Part shown: positions 9,280 to 18,700 of the stretch, piece by piece
How the letters are laid out: the number at the start of each line of letters is the position of its first letter
Position numbering within the stretch: position 1 is the stretch's first letter
Source: Cupriavidus cauae
Lineage (GTDB): Bacteria > Pseudomonadota > Gammaproteobacteria > Burkholderiales > Burkholderiaceae
DNA length: 64,000 bases
Assembly: GCF_008632125.1 (NCBI RefSeq)
Contig: NZ_VWRN01000010.1
Span: 63,240 to 127,239 of the forward strand
Direction of reading: 5' to 3'
Made by a program: the position numbers and the translations under genes
The notes under the pieces: model-generated
Seen by the model: only the letters and a program-made list of their open reading frames with translations
Database searches by the model: none
What the model was told of the DNA's origin: nothing

Positions 9280-10482
9280 ATGCTGAGCTGGGACGACGAC
9301 GTTCAAGCCAATCCGCAGGCTGCCCCGCAGCCCGCGCCTCAACCCGCCCTGCAACCTGCCGTTGCTGCCACCGCCGACCAGCAGGGCGTGCTGCCGCCCG
9401 CTGCGACGCAGCCGGGCGCCGGCATCCTCGGCAACAACCCGAACGCCGCGGCCGCGCAGAGCACGCGCCGCGTCAACGCCGCCGACAAGCGCGTGATCAA
9501 CGGCGCCACCGACGTCAACCAGCTGGTGCCGTTCAAGTACAAGTGGGCCTGGGAAAAGTACCTGGCCGGCTGCGCCAACCACTGGATGCCGCAGGAAATC
9601 AACATGTCGCGCGACATCGCGCTGTGGAAGGACCCGAACGGCCTGACCGAAGACGAGCGCCGCATCATCAAGCGCAACCTGGGCTTCTTCGTCACCGCCG
9701 ATTCGCTGGCCGCCAACAACATCGTGCTGGGCACCTACCGGCAGATCACCGCGCCCGAGTGCCGCCAGTACCTGCTGCGCCAGGCCTTCGAGGAGGCCAT
9801 CCACACGCACGCCTACCAGTACATCGTCGAGTCGCTGGGGCTGAACGAGGCCGAGATCTTCAACGCCTATCACGAGGTGCCGTCGATCCGCGACAAGGAC
9901 GAGTTCCTGATCCCGTTCATCGACACGCTGACCGATCCGTCGTTCAAGACCGGCACGCCGGAGAACGACCAGAAGCTGCTGAAGTCGCTGATCGTGTTCG
10001 CCTGCATCATGGAAGGCCTGTTCTTCTATGTCGGCTTCACGCAGATCCTGGCGATGGGCCGGCAGAACAAGATGACCGGCGCCGCCGAGCAGTACCAGTA
10101 CATCCTGCGCGACGAGTCGCTGCACTGCAATTTCGGCATCGACCTGATCAACCAGATCAAGCTCGAGAACCCGCATCTGTGGACGGCGGAGTTCAAGGAA
10201 GAGATCGTCGGCCTGTTCAGGAAGGCGGTCGACCTCGAATACCGCTACGCCGAGGACACCATGCCGCGCGGCGTGCTGGGCCTGAACGCGCCGATGTTCA
10301 AGAGCTATCTGCGCTTCATCTGCAACCGCCGCTGCCAGCAGATCGGCCTCGATCCGCTGTTCCCGAACGAGGAAAACCCGTTCCCGTGGATGAGCGAGAT
10401 GATCGACCTGAAGAAGGAGCGCAACTTCTTCGAGACGCGCGTGATCGAGTACCAGACGGGCGGTGCGCTGTCCTGGGATTGA
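9280..10482 (+). CDS. nrdB: Class Ia ribonucleotide reductase, beta subunit
   Basis: This 400-residue ferritin-like subunit makes the tyrosyl radical for NrdA. The diiron ligands can be assigned as Asp141, Glu172, His175, Glu245, Glu279 and His282, with the radical Tyr179 in EEAIHTHAY. Residues 8-50 are a Pro/Gln/Ala-rich low-complexity extension not seen in the E. coli protein. The C-terminal acidic/hydrophobic tail binds the alpha subunit. It follows nrdA by 135 bp and shares the NrdR-controlled promoter; a strong terminator follows it. Confidence 0.97.
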   Translation: MLSWDDDVQANPQAAPQPAPQPALQPAVAATADQQGVLPPAATQPGAGILGNNPNAAAAQSTRRVNAADKRVINGATDVNQLVPFKYKWAWEKYLAGCANHWMPQEINMSRDIALWKDPNGLTEDERRIIKRNLGFFVTADSLAANNIVLGTYRQITAPECRQYLLRQAFEEAIHTHAYQYIVESLGLNEAEIFNAYHEVPSIRDKDEFLIPFIDTLTDPSFKTGTPENDQKLLKSLIVFACIMEGLFFYVGFTQILAMGRQNKMTGAAEQYQYILRDESLHCNFGIDLINQIKLENPHLWTAEFKEEIVGLFRKAVDLEYRYAEDTMPRGVLGLNAPMFKSYLRFICNRRCQQIGLDPLFPNEENPFPWMSEMIDLKKERNFFETRVIEYQTGGALSWD

Positions 10483-10537
10483 GATTGCCAGCGTCGCGCC
10501 GGGCTGTCGGACGGTAGCGAAATCAGCGGTAAGGAAG

Positions 10538-10567
10538 GGGACGTTTCGGTCGAAACGTCCCTTTTTT
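10538..10567 (+). terminator. Intrinsic terminator of nrdAB
   Basis: A perfect 10-bp stem, GGGACGTTTC with GAAACGTCCC, closes a GGTC loop and is followed by TTTTTT at 10562-10567. It ends the nrdAB transcript just before the DUF445 gene. Confidence 0.95.
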
Positions 10568-10611
10568 CATCAAAGAGGATGCGGGTGCGAGCGGAGCGGG
10601 GTGGGAACGCC

Positions 10612-11892
10612 ATGCAGCAAGAGCGGATCGCGGGCAAGGAAGCCGAACTCCGGCGCATGCAACGGGTGGCGCTGGCATGCGTCGGCGCGGCGGCGGCGGT
10701 GTTCGTGGCGACGCTGTTCCTGCCGCCCACGTTCTGGGTCCGGCTGGTCCGGGCCGGTGCCGAGGCCGCGATGGTCGGCGGCCTGGCGGACTGGTTCGCG
10801 GTCGTCGCGCTGTTCCGGCGCCCGCTTGGCCTGCCGATCCCGCATACGGCGATCATCCCGAAGAACAAGAACCGCATCGCCGACAATCTTGCGGTGTTCG
10901 TTCGCGACAAGTTCCTGAACCCCGAGGTGCTGACGGACCTGATCCGGCGCAGCGATCCCGCCCAGCGGCTGGCGGTCTGGTTCAGCGAGCCCCCCAATGC
11001 GCACCGCATCGGTCAGCACGCGGCCAATCTGATGAGCGTGCTGCTCGATCTGGTCGACGACCGGCGCATCCAGGCGTTCCTCAACGATGCCGCGCGTACG
11101 GTCATCGGCCGCATCGATTTCTCGCCGGCGCTCGCTTCCGTCCTCGAGATGCTGACCCGGGGCGGCAGCCATCAGCAACTGCTCGACGCCGTGCTCAGGC
11201 ATGCGATCGCCCTGCTGAAAAGGCCGGAAACCCAGCAGCTGATCGCCCAGCGTGTGGTCAACTGGCTCAGGAGCGAACACAAGTGGAAGCAGATCGTGCT
11301 GCCGACCGAGTGGCTGGGCGACAAGGCCGCGGAGGCGGCGCGCACCAACGTGATTGACTTTCTCGACGAGGTCGCCCGGATGCCGGCGCACGAGCTGCGG
11401 GCGGCCTTCGACAAGGCGCTCGAAGCGCTGATCGCGAGGCTCAAGACCGACGAAGCGTTCCTGCGCAGGGGGGAGGAGCTGAAGGACTTCGTGCTGCGCA
11501 ATCCCGAGCTTGCCGACTATGCCGCCAGCGTGTGGGCCTCGCTGCGCGAATGGCTGTCCAACGACCTCCAGGCGAGCTCGCCACAGCTGCAGCAACAGGT
11601 CGAGCGCGTGGGCCTGTGGTTCGGCCGGAAGCTGTCCGGCGACGAGGAATTGCGCCGCTCCATCAATGACCACGCCGAGTCGTTCGCCGCGACGGCCGCA
11701 CCGCGGTTCGCCGACTTCCTGACGTCGCATATCAGCGACACGGTGCGCAACTGGGACGCGACGGACATGTCCCGGCAGATCGAACTGAGCATCGGCCCCG
11801 ACCTGCAGTACATCCGGATCAGCGGCACGGCGGTGGGTTGCTGCATCGGCATCCTGCTCTTCCTGGTATCGCACCTGGGCGAGATCTTCTGA
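10612..11892 (+). CDS. DUF445 family membrane protein
   Basis: This 426-residue protein has an N-terminal hydrophobic hairpin (about residues 15-55, including AAMVGGLADWFAVVALFRRPLGLPIPHTAIIP, which is the family's signature region) and a single C-terminal membrane segment (GCCIGILLFLVSHL). The long middle part is helical. The family is widespread and of unknown function. I prefer the ATG at 10612, with a purine-rich GGTGGGA 5 bp upstream, over the one at 10579, where the AAGAGG abuts the start codon. Confidence 0.85.
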   Translation: MQQERIAGKEAELRRMQRVALACVGAAAAVFVATLFLPPTFWVRLVRAGAEAAMVGGLADWFAVVALFRRPLGLPIPHTAIIPKNKNRIADNLAVFVRDKFLNPEVLTDLIRRSDPAQRLAVWFSEPPNAHRIGQHAANLMSVLLDLVDDRRIQAFLNDAARTVIGRIDFSPALASVLEMLTRGGSHQQLLDAVLRHAIALLKRPETQQLIAQRVVNWLRSEHKWKQIVLPTEWLGDKAAEAARTNVIDFLDEVARMPAHELRAAFDKALEALIARLKTDEAFLRRGEELKDFVLRNPELADYAASVWASLREWLSNDLQASSPQLQQQVERVGLWFGRKLSGDEELRRSINDHAESFAATAAPRFADFLTSHISDTVRNWDATDMSRQIELSIGPDLQYIRISGTAVGCCIGILLFLVSHLGEIF

Positions 11893-12099
11893 GCGGCGGC
11901 CGGGCTTCCGGGGTGCATTTCCGGGTCTCACTCCCAGGGGCGTGTTTACCCTGAAGTCCGCGCCGAACTGCAAGAGGTTTTTGCCGCGGCGGGCCCTCGT
12001 CGTGAGGCCTGGGTCACCAACCCCGCAAGGAGCGGACCAAAATCGATAGTCCGCTGCCCTAACGGCATGGTCGGACGTCTCCGCCGCGGGAACAATGGC

Positions 12100-12245
12100 T
12101 GCCATTCGATTCGACGACTCGACTCGATCCTTCGACTCGATCCTTCGATGCGACCCGTCGATTCGATCCTTCGATGCGACCCGTCGATTCGATCCTTCGA
12201 TTCAACGCCCCGATTCAACCCTTCCAGTCGAACGTTCGAATCGAA
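12100..12245. repeat. TTCGA-rich repeats with two 26-bp units
   Basis: The 394-bp gap 11893-12286 ends in a repeat block built on GATCCTTCGA and GTCGATTC. Two perfect 26-bp copies lie at 12139-12164 and 12165-12190, with partial copies on both sides. The first half of the gap shows nothing recognisable. The block ends about 40 bp before the next start codon, so it may sit in that gene's leader. Confidence 0.85.
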
Positions 12246-12286
12246 CCTTCCACCCAGCAGCCTGATTCCACAGCGGGAGAGCCGAC

Positions 12287-13063
12287 ATGACCATTCCCAG
12301 TATCCACCGCGGCATTGCCGTGCCTTCCGCGTCGGAGCAGGCCGGCGCGATCCCTACCGCGTCCACCAGGCCGGTGAATGCCGGTATCCAGCTCGCGGTG
12401 CATGACGCCAGCCACGCCAAGTCACCGGGCCACGATGCCGCGCCCCGGCAGCGCGGCTGGCAGGGTTTTCTGGACCTGGCCCGGCGGTTGGTCGGGCGCC
12501 GCGCGGACGACGCCTCCCGCGCCCCGTCGACGACCGCCGCGCAGCGCAGCGCGCTGCTGCGTGGCGTCAGCCTGGACCTGCGCGACGAGGCGCCCCTGGC
12601 GGCGCTGGCCTTCGATTTCAGCAATGCGGACCTGGCGGGTGCCGATCCGCCGGTTGCCGGCGTATCGCATCTGCGTTTCAACGGCGCCAACCTGAAGCAC
12701 GCGACGCTGCGCGATATCAGCCTCGCATGGACCGATTTCAGCGGTGCCGAGCTCGACGGGGCGCGCATTACGATCGCCGCGGAGACGCTGGCGCGGGTCG
12801 CGCGGCCCAGCGTGCTGGCGCTGGCATTGCAATCGATTGCAACCATCGACCCGCGCCATGCCGGGCTGCGGCGCGCGCTGATGGAGCAGGTGCTGGGCGC
12901 GCTGCAGCAGGCGGCGGCGCTGGCCCGCAGGGACCGCGTCATGCTGCCCGCCGAGTTGCGCGCGCTGGTCTCGGTGCATCCGCTGTTTGCCGGCCTGCCG
13001 GGCCGGGAGACGGTGCTGGAGCGATGCGCACCGGCTGGTGCCGAGCGGCATCCGGCCCGCTGA
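12287..13063 (+). CDS. Pentapeptide-repeat protein of unknown role
   Basis: This 258-residue protein has a Ser/Ala/Pro-rich, probably unfolded N-terminus (1-85). Short pentapeptide-like runs follow at about 100-165 (FSNADLAGA, FNGANLKHA, FSGAELDGA), then a helical C-terminal part. There is no signal peptide or membrane segment. GGGAGA lies 10 bp before the ATG. The disordered N-terminus and solitary position are compatible with a secreted effector, but I found no hrpII/PIP-type TTCG-N16-TTCG box upstream, so this stays speculation. I do not recognise the protein. Confidence 0.7.
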   Translation: MTIPSIHRGIAVPSASEQAGAIPTASTRPVNAGIQLAVHDASHAKSPGHDAAPRQRGWQGFLDLARRLVGRRADDASRAPSTTAAQRSALLRGVSLDLRDEAPLAALAFDFSNADLAGADPPVAGVSHLRFNGANLKHATLRDISLAWTDFSGAELDGARITIAAETLARVARPSVLALALQSIATIDPRHAGLRRALMEQVLGALQQAAALARRDRVMLPAELRALVSVHPLFAGLPGRETVLERCAPAGAERHPAR

Positions 13064-13180
13064 GGCGCCGAGCCGCCGAGCGACTGAATCGGCGAATCGG
13101 TGTCGGTGAGCCAGGGCCGGTATCGACGCCGGCCCCGTATCGAAAACCGCCGAGGCTGGCGACTACCGCCGAAACCGGCC

Positions 13181-14080
13181 TCAGCCCTTCCGTTCGCCGC
13201 CCAGCGCCTCGGTCAGATCGCCCAGCATGGCCGACAGCTCGCCGGCCATCAGCGCGAAGTCCGCGTCGAAGCGCTCGTCCTCGTCGCTCATGGTGCCGTC
13301 GATCTGCTCCTTGACCACATCGAGCGGCGCCACGCGCTTGATCGCCAGCGCGTCGGTCAGCACGAAGGAGACGCGGTCGTTCCAGGTCATCGCCAGGCGC
13401 GTGCAGCGCTTGCCGGCGGCAATATGGCGGCGCAGCTCTTCGGCGTCGAGCGGATGGCGGACATAGCGGACGGTCGCCTTGCTCTCGGCGCTGGCCTGCA
13501 GCTCGATCTCCTGATCGACGGTAAAGCCGGCCGGCGCCGCATCGTCGGCCAGCCAGCCGGTCATCGCCGCCACCGGCGACTGGTTGACCTGCAGCGAGGT
13601 CAGCGGCAGCGGGTCCAGCGCCTTGAACAGCAGCGTGCGGACCTCGTCGGCCTTGATCGCCGAGGCCGCGTCGATTGCCAGCCAGCCGCGCTCCGGGTCG
13701 ATCCAGACGCGGGTATCGCGGCGGATGCTGAAGGCGCGCGGCAGCAATTCCTCGGTGATCTGTTCCTTCAGTTCGCGCAGCTGCTTGCGGCCCGGCTTGT
13801 AGCCCTGCTGCTCCTCGAGCTCGGCGGCGCGCGCCTTGGTCACCTGATTGACCACGGTGGCCGGCAGCAGCTTCTTCTCGGCGCGCATGGTCAGCAGCAT
13901 CTGCTTGCCCACGCGGTGCACCAGCGCGCCGTTATCGCGCGGCGAGGCCCATCCCTGGGTCTGCATTTCGAGGCTGGTACCCGGATAGAAGGCGTGCGAG
14001 GCGAGGCAGGCCTCGACCTCGTCGGCGTCCTTGTTCCAGGGTGCGGAGAAGCGGTGTAGCTGAAGATTCTTGAACCACAT
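13181..14080 (-). CDS. rdgC: Recombination-associated protein RdgC
   Basis: This 299-residue nucleoid-associated DNA-binding protein forms a ring-shaped dimer on DNA and limits RecA action. The family start [11 protein letters not shown] fixes the ATG at 14080; the open frame to 14290 is Arg/Cys-rich and does not resemble the family. Typical segments are [39 protein letters not shown] and [19 protein letters not shown]. Length matches (about 300). No clear Shine-Dalgarno sequence is visible. Confidence 0.95.
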   Translation of the reverse strand: MWFKNLQLHRFSAPWNKDADEVEACLASHAFYPGTSLEMQTQGWASPRDNGALVHRVGKQMLLTMRAEKKLLPATVVNQVTKARAAELEEQQGYKPGRKQLRELKEQITEELLPRAFSIRRDTRVWIDPERGWLAIDAASAIKADEVRTLLFKALDPLPLTSLQVNQSPVAAMTGWLADDAAPAGFTVDQEIELQASAESKATVRYVRHPLDAEELRRHIAAGKRCTRLAMTWNDRVSFVLTDALAIKRVAPLDVVKEQIDGTMSDEDERFDADFALMAGELSAMLGDLTEALGGERKG

Positions 14081-14241
14081 GAGAATTCGGTACCTCGGCC
14101 GGTTGGCGAAAGGGACGAATTCTAGCGGCTTGGCGTTGCCGGTGTCGCGGACGTTGGCGTGGCGGAGGAAACAAAGGCGGCAAGGAGGCCGGCAAGGACG
14201 GCGGCAACACGGCTCGGCTTCCCAGCCACGGAATCGACAGG

Positions 14242-14278
14242 AAAAAGCGCCGCGGCCCCCTGCCAAGGGCCGCGGCGC
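14242..14278 (-). terminator. Intrinsic terminator of the SYLF lipoprotein gene
   Basis: A 12-bp perfect inverted repeat, GCGCCGCGGCCC and GGGCCGCGGCGC, with an 8-base loop. Read on the minus strand it is followed by a run of five T, so it ends transcription of the gene at 14315-14911. Confidence 0.9.
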
Positions 14279-14314
14279 GAGGTGCTGCAAGGCATCACCA
14301 GCAGATGGCGCGCC

Positions 14315-14911
14315 TTACAGGTCCAGCTTGGTGATCTTGGTGCCTTCGAGGCTCAGGCCAGCCATCAGGCCTGCGTTGGTCAGCGCGAAGCCCACCACCG
14401 GCTGCTGCACGGTATTGGTGTCGAGCGCGCCGTTGGCGCCGACCTTGGCGACCGCCACGGTGGCGTCGACACCCGCGGTCCAGCCTTCGCTGGCCAGGAA
14501 TTTGTCGAGCGCCTGCTGGTTCATGAACATGAAGATCAGCGCCTTCGATTGCGCGCCGATCTGCCAGCCCAGCGAACCCGAGATGGTGCGGTAATAGCCG
14601 CGGGTGGTATTGCCCACGCGCAGCGCGCCATCGCCATATTCGCCGCCGACGAAGAAGCCGGCCGACAGCGTGCGCGGAAACACCAGGATGCCCCGGGCGC
14701 GCGAGGCGAGGTCGCGCGAGCCGTTGACCGAGCTGTACAGCCGGTCCAGCGTGTTTTGAACGCCGGAATCGATCTCGCGGCGGCGCGTCGTTTTCTCGGC
14801 CGGGGAAGAAGCCGAATCGCGCGTGGTGGTGCACGCGCCCAACAGCAGGCCGCTGCCGGCCACCGCCAAACCGAGACCCGCACTGGCGTTCAGGAATGCC
14901 CTACGTTCCAT
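14315..14911 (-). CDS. SYLF-domain (Ysc84-like) Tat-type lipoprotein
   Basis: This 198-residue protein starts at 14911 behind AAGGAG. It begins MERRAFLNASAG, a twin-arginine motif, followed by a hydrophobic stretch and the lipobox LLLGAC, so it is probably a Tat-exported lipoprotein. The mature part is a SYLF/Ysc84 domain: LDRLYSSVNGSRDLASRARGILVFPRTLSAGFFVGGEYGDG leads into GYYRTISGSLGWQIGAQSKALIFMFM. Eukaryotic SYLF domains bind phosphoinositides; the bacterial role is unknown. Confidence 0.9.
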   Translation of the reverse strand: MERRAFLNASAGLGLAVAGSGLLLGACTTTRDSASSPAEKTTRRREIDSGVQNTLDRLYSSVNGSRDLASRARGILVFPRTLSAGFFVGGEYGDGALRVGNTTRGYYRTISGSLGWQIGAQSKALIFMFMNQQALDKFLASEGWTAGVDATVAVAKVGANGALDTNTVQQPVVGFALTNAGLMAGLSLEGTKITKLDL

Positions 14912-15173
14912 GTTGTTCTCCTTTGTTCCTGTCAAACACTGCGATGCCAACCAGGATGGCGCCACGCCGACGGTCGCTGGATCGTTGGACCGGGCAAATG
15001 GCTTCCATCACGCTGCCCTCCGTTTGTGCAATATACAAAGCGAGGAACGCGACCGCTGTAGGACTTCCCGCCCAGCCGGGGTGGTGTCTGTCCTACACGG
15101 CACTTTTTGCGGCGCCAATGCAACGCGATGTAACGAGGTGTTGCGATGTCCGACGTCGGCGCTACCATGCGGC

Positions 15174-15608
15174 ATGCCTAAAGTTCTTGCCCTGATCCCC
15201 GCCATCCTGCTGGTCGGCGCGTGCGCCTCGCATGCGCCCGCGGACCAGCAGGCCGCCGCTGCCGCCACCGCCGCCGCCGAGAGCCAGGCCGCCTCCGGGC
15301 CGCCGCCCGAGTAGCAGAAGAAGCGGCAGCAATACACCGACTGCGCGCGCGACAAGGCCGAAGCCCGCTCGGCCAAACCCGGCACGACCCAGGCCGTGGT
15401 CAACGATGCGCTGCGCGACTGCCGCGGCGAACTCGATGCCGTGCGCACGTCGTTCCGCGAGTATCTCGATGGCCAGATGGTGTCGGCCCACGGCAAGCGC
15501 TCCGCGCGCCAGGCCGCTGACCGGCTGGGCCGCGATACCGAGGACAAGGTGCGCGCCTACCTGCTGCGCCACGTCGAGTACCACCGCGCCGTCGCCGCGC
15601 GCCAGTAA
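15174..15608 (+). pseudogene. Small lipoprotein gene interrupted by an in-frame TAG
   Basis: The ATG at 15174 opens a lipoprotein signal peptide (MPKVLALIPAILLVGAC) and an Ala-rich linker. Translation stops at TAG (15312-15314) after 46 residues. The same frame then runs another 97 sense codons to TAA at 15608 (QKKRQQYTDCARDKA, YLLRHVEYHR). The downstream part has a helical, paired-Cys character that belongs with such a lipoprotein. A single C-to-T change (CAG to TAG) would explain it. Readthrough or a sequencing error are alternatives. The family is not recognised. Confidence 0.7.
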
Positions 15609-15683
15609 GCCGGCGTTCGCACCTGCGCGGCGGCCCGCCGAGGGCCGCCCGCCGCCGGGCACCGCCTCGATGGCGGCCCGGCC

Positions 15684-15724
15684 TTATCTCGATATTCCTC
15701 TCGATATTCCTCCCGATATTCCCC
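15684..15724. repeat. 12-13-bp repeats directly after the oxidoreductase stop
   Basis: On the minus strand, three to four copies of GGAATATCGAGA-type units begin immediately after the TGA of the gene ending at 15725. Confidence 0.8.
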
Positions 15725-18700
15725 TCAATGCGGCGCGCCACTGCGCGCCGTTCCTGCGTCCGCCTGCCGGATCGGAATTCCCCTGAGTTGACCCGCGCCA
15801 TTGGTGCCATGCGCGCTGTCCGGGCGCGGATAGCGCTGCGCGTCGAAGCGGTGCAGCAGCTCGGCCGCACGCGCGGCGGCGACCGCGTGCGCGGCCAGCT
15901 TGATATGGCCGAAGCCGCGTACCTTGGCAGGCAATTGCGCGATCTCGACGGCGATCGGCAGCCGCGCCTCCGTCAGCGCCGGCAGCAGGGCGCGGATGCG
16001 GGCCTCGTAGTCGGCGATGGACTGCCGCTCCAGCCTGCGCTCCGCGGTCCTGCCGAACGGGTCGAAGCGCGTGCCGCGCAGCCGCTTGCCCCTGGCGAGC
16101 CATCCCATCAACGGCCATAGCCAGGCGCCAAAGGCGATCTTGCGCGGCGGCTCGCCATGCTTGCCGGGCCGGGACAGCAGCGGCGGCGCCAGATGGAAGC
16201 GCAGCCGCAGCGGGCCGTCGAAGCGCTCGCGCAGCGCCTGCCGGAAGGCGGGATCGCTGTGCAGCCGAGCGACCTCGTATTCGTCCTTGTATGCCATCAG
16301 GCGCGCGAACTGCTCGGCCACCGCACGGGTCAGCCGGCGCTCGCGTCCGGCCTCGCCAAGGGCGTCCTCCGCGGCCTGCACGGCCTCGACGAGCGCGGTA
16401 TAGCGCGCCGCGTAGGCGGCGTCCTGGTAGGCGGTCAGCAGCGCCACGCGCTCGGCGATCAGCTGCGGCAGCGGCGTGGCCGAGGTCGCCGCGGGCTCGG
16501 GCGCGACCAGGGCCAGGCCGGCGGGTTTGCCATCGCTCGCGCCCAGGCGCGTCAGCGCGAGAGGATCGCCGGCCGCCAGGCGTCCCAGCGCCAGCGCTTC
16601 CAGGTTGGCGTCCACCGCGACGCCGTTCAGCTCGATCGCCCGTGTCAGCGCCGCCAGCGAGACCGGCACCAGGCCCTTCTGCCAGGCAAAGCCGAGCACC
16701 ACGATGTTGGCCGCCACCGTATCGCCGAGGAAGGCCGTGGCGAGCGCCTGCGCGTCCAGCGTGTCGATGCCGCCCGAGCCCGTCGCGTGGCGCAGCTTGG
16801 CGAGCAGCGCGTCGGCATGCAGGTCGGCATCCGGATTGCGCTGGAATTCGGCCACCGGCGTCGGATGGGTATTGGCGACGATCTGCGTGCGCCGCGGCGC
16901 GACCGTCTGCAGCACGTCGGGCGAGGCGCCCACCGCCAGGTCGCAGGCCAGCACCGCATCGGCCTGCTGCGCGTCGATGCGCGCCTGGTTCAGCCACTGC
17001 CGGCTCTGCGCGAGCCGCACGAAGGACAGCACCGCGCCGCCCTTCTGCGCGAAGCCCATGAAGTCGAGCACGCTGGCCACGCGCCGCTCCAGGTGCGCCG
17101 CCATCGCGATCAGCGCGCCGACCGTCACCACGCCGGTGCCGCCGACGCCGACCACCAGGATGTCGAAGGGCCCGGGGCCGAGCCGGGGCGCCGGCTCGCG
17201 CAACGCCGAAGCCTGCTCGCGTAGCGCCGTGGCGGCGCGCTCGTGGCCCACCGGGTGGCGCAGCGTCGCGCCCTCGACGGTGACAAAGCTCGGGCAGAAG
17301 CCCTTGACGCACGACTCGTCGTGATTGCAGCTGGCCTGGTCGATCTGGCGCTTGCGCCCCAGCGCGGTCTCGACCGGCTGCACCGCCAGGCAGTTGGACT
17401 GCACGCTGCAGTCCCCGCAGCCCTCGCATACCGCCTCGTTGATGAAGACCTGCCGCGCCGGCGCCGGCGCACGGCCGCTCTTGCGGCGGCGGCGCAGTTC
17501 CGCGGCGCAGGTCTGCTCGTACAGCAGCACGGTCACGCCCGGCACCTCGCGCAGTTCGCGCTGCACCGCATCGAGCGACTCGCGCGGATGGAAGGTGGTG
17601 CCCGCCGGAAAGCAGACGCGGCGGCCGCGATGCACGTCGATGCGGTCGCTGACCACGGCGACGCGCGCGACCCCTTCGGCGCTGACCTGGCGCGCGATCG
17701 CCTCGACGTCGAGCGGGCCGTCGACCGGCTGCCCGCCGGTCATCGCCACCGCGTCGTTGCACAGGATCTTGTAGGTCACGTTGGTGCGCGCGGCCACCGC
17801 CTGGCGGATCGCCAGATAGCCCGAGTGATAGTAGGTGCCGTCGCCCAGGTTCTGGAACACGTGCGGCGTCGCGGTGAAGCGGCTGTGCGCGACCCAGTCG
17901 ACCCCTTCGCCGCCCATCTGGATCAGCCCCGAGGTCTCGCGGTTCATCCAGCTGGCCATGAAGTGGCAGCCGATGCCGGCCTGCGCGCGCGAGCCTTCCG
18001 GTACGCGGGTCGAGGTGTTGTGCGGACAGCCGGGGCAGAAGTAGGGCTGGCGGCGGATGCCATCGGCCGCGTTGGACAGCAGCGCGTGCTCGCTGAACTG
18101 CGGCACCAGTTCGCGCCGGTCCAGGCCGCGGCTCAGGCGGGCGAGCCAGTCGGCCACCGGCTGCATCAGCCGCGACGGCCGCATCTCCTCGCGCTCGGGC
18201 AACAGCGGCCGGCCATCGATGCCGAGCTTGCCGGCGATCGCGGGGCGCACGCCGTCGGGCGCGTTATAGAACAGCGCCTGCAGCTGCCGCTCCACCAGCG
18301 GGCCCTTTTCCTCGACCACCAGGATCTCTTCGAGGCCGCGCGCGAAGGCCAGCAGCCGGGTCGGCTCGACCGGACAGGCGAGCCCGAGCTTGTAGACGCG
18401 GATGCCGGCGTCGGCCAGCGCCTGCGTCGAGATGCCCAGGCGCCGGAACACTTCCATCAGATCGTGATGCGCCTTGCCGCAGGTCACGATGCCGGCGCGG
18501 GCTTCGTCCGCCTCGACCACCATGCGGTCGATGCTGTTGACGCGGGCGAAGGCGCGCACCGCGTCGAGCTTGGCGCCGAGCCGCTGTTCGATGCGCGGCG
18601 ACGGCAGGTCGGGCCAGCGGTAGTGCAGGCCGTCGGGCGGCGGCATATGGCCGGTGGCCCGGCGTATCGCCTCCGCGTCCTGCCAGCAGGCGACGCGCGC

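Noticed and set aside
6184..10176. A 1330-codon open frame antisense to nrdA-nrdB
   Set aside because: It mirrors the codon pattern of the sense genes in GC-rich DNA. The translation is Arg/His/Leu/Gln-rich without a family, while the sense strand codes a perfect ribonucleotide reductase.
12100..12245. hrpII/PIP box upstream of the pentapeptide-repeat gene
   Set aside because: Nine TTCG words were positioned; none are 20 bp apart start to start, so no TTCG-N16-TTCG element exists.
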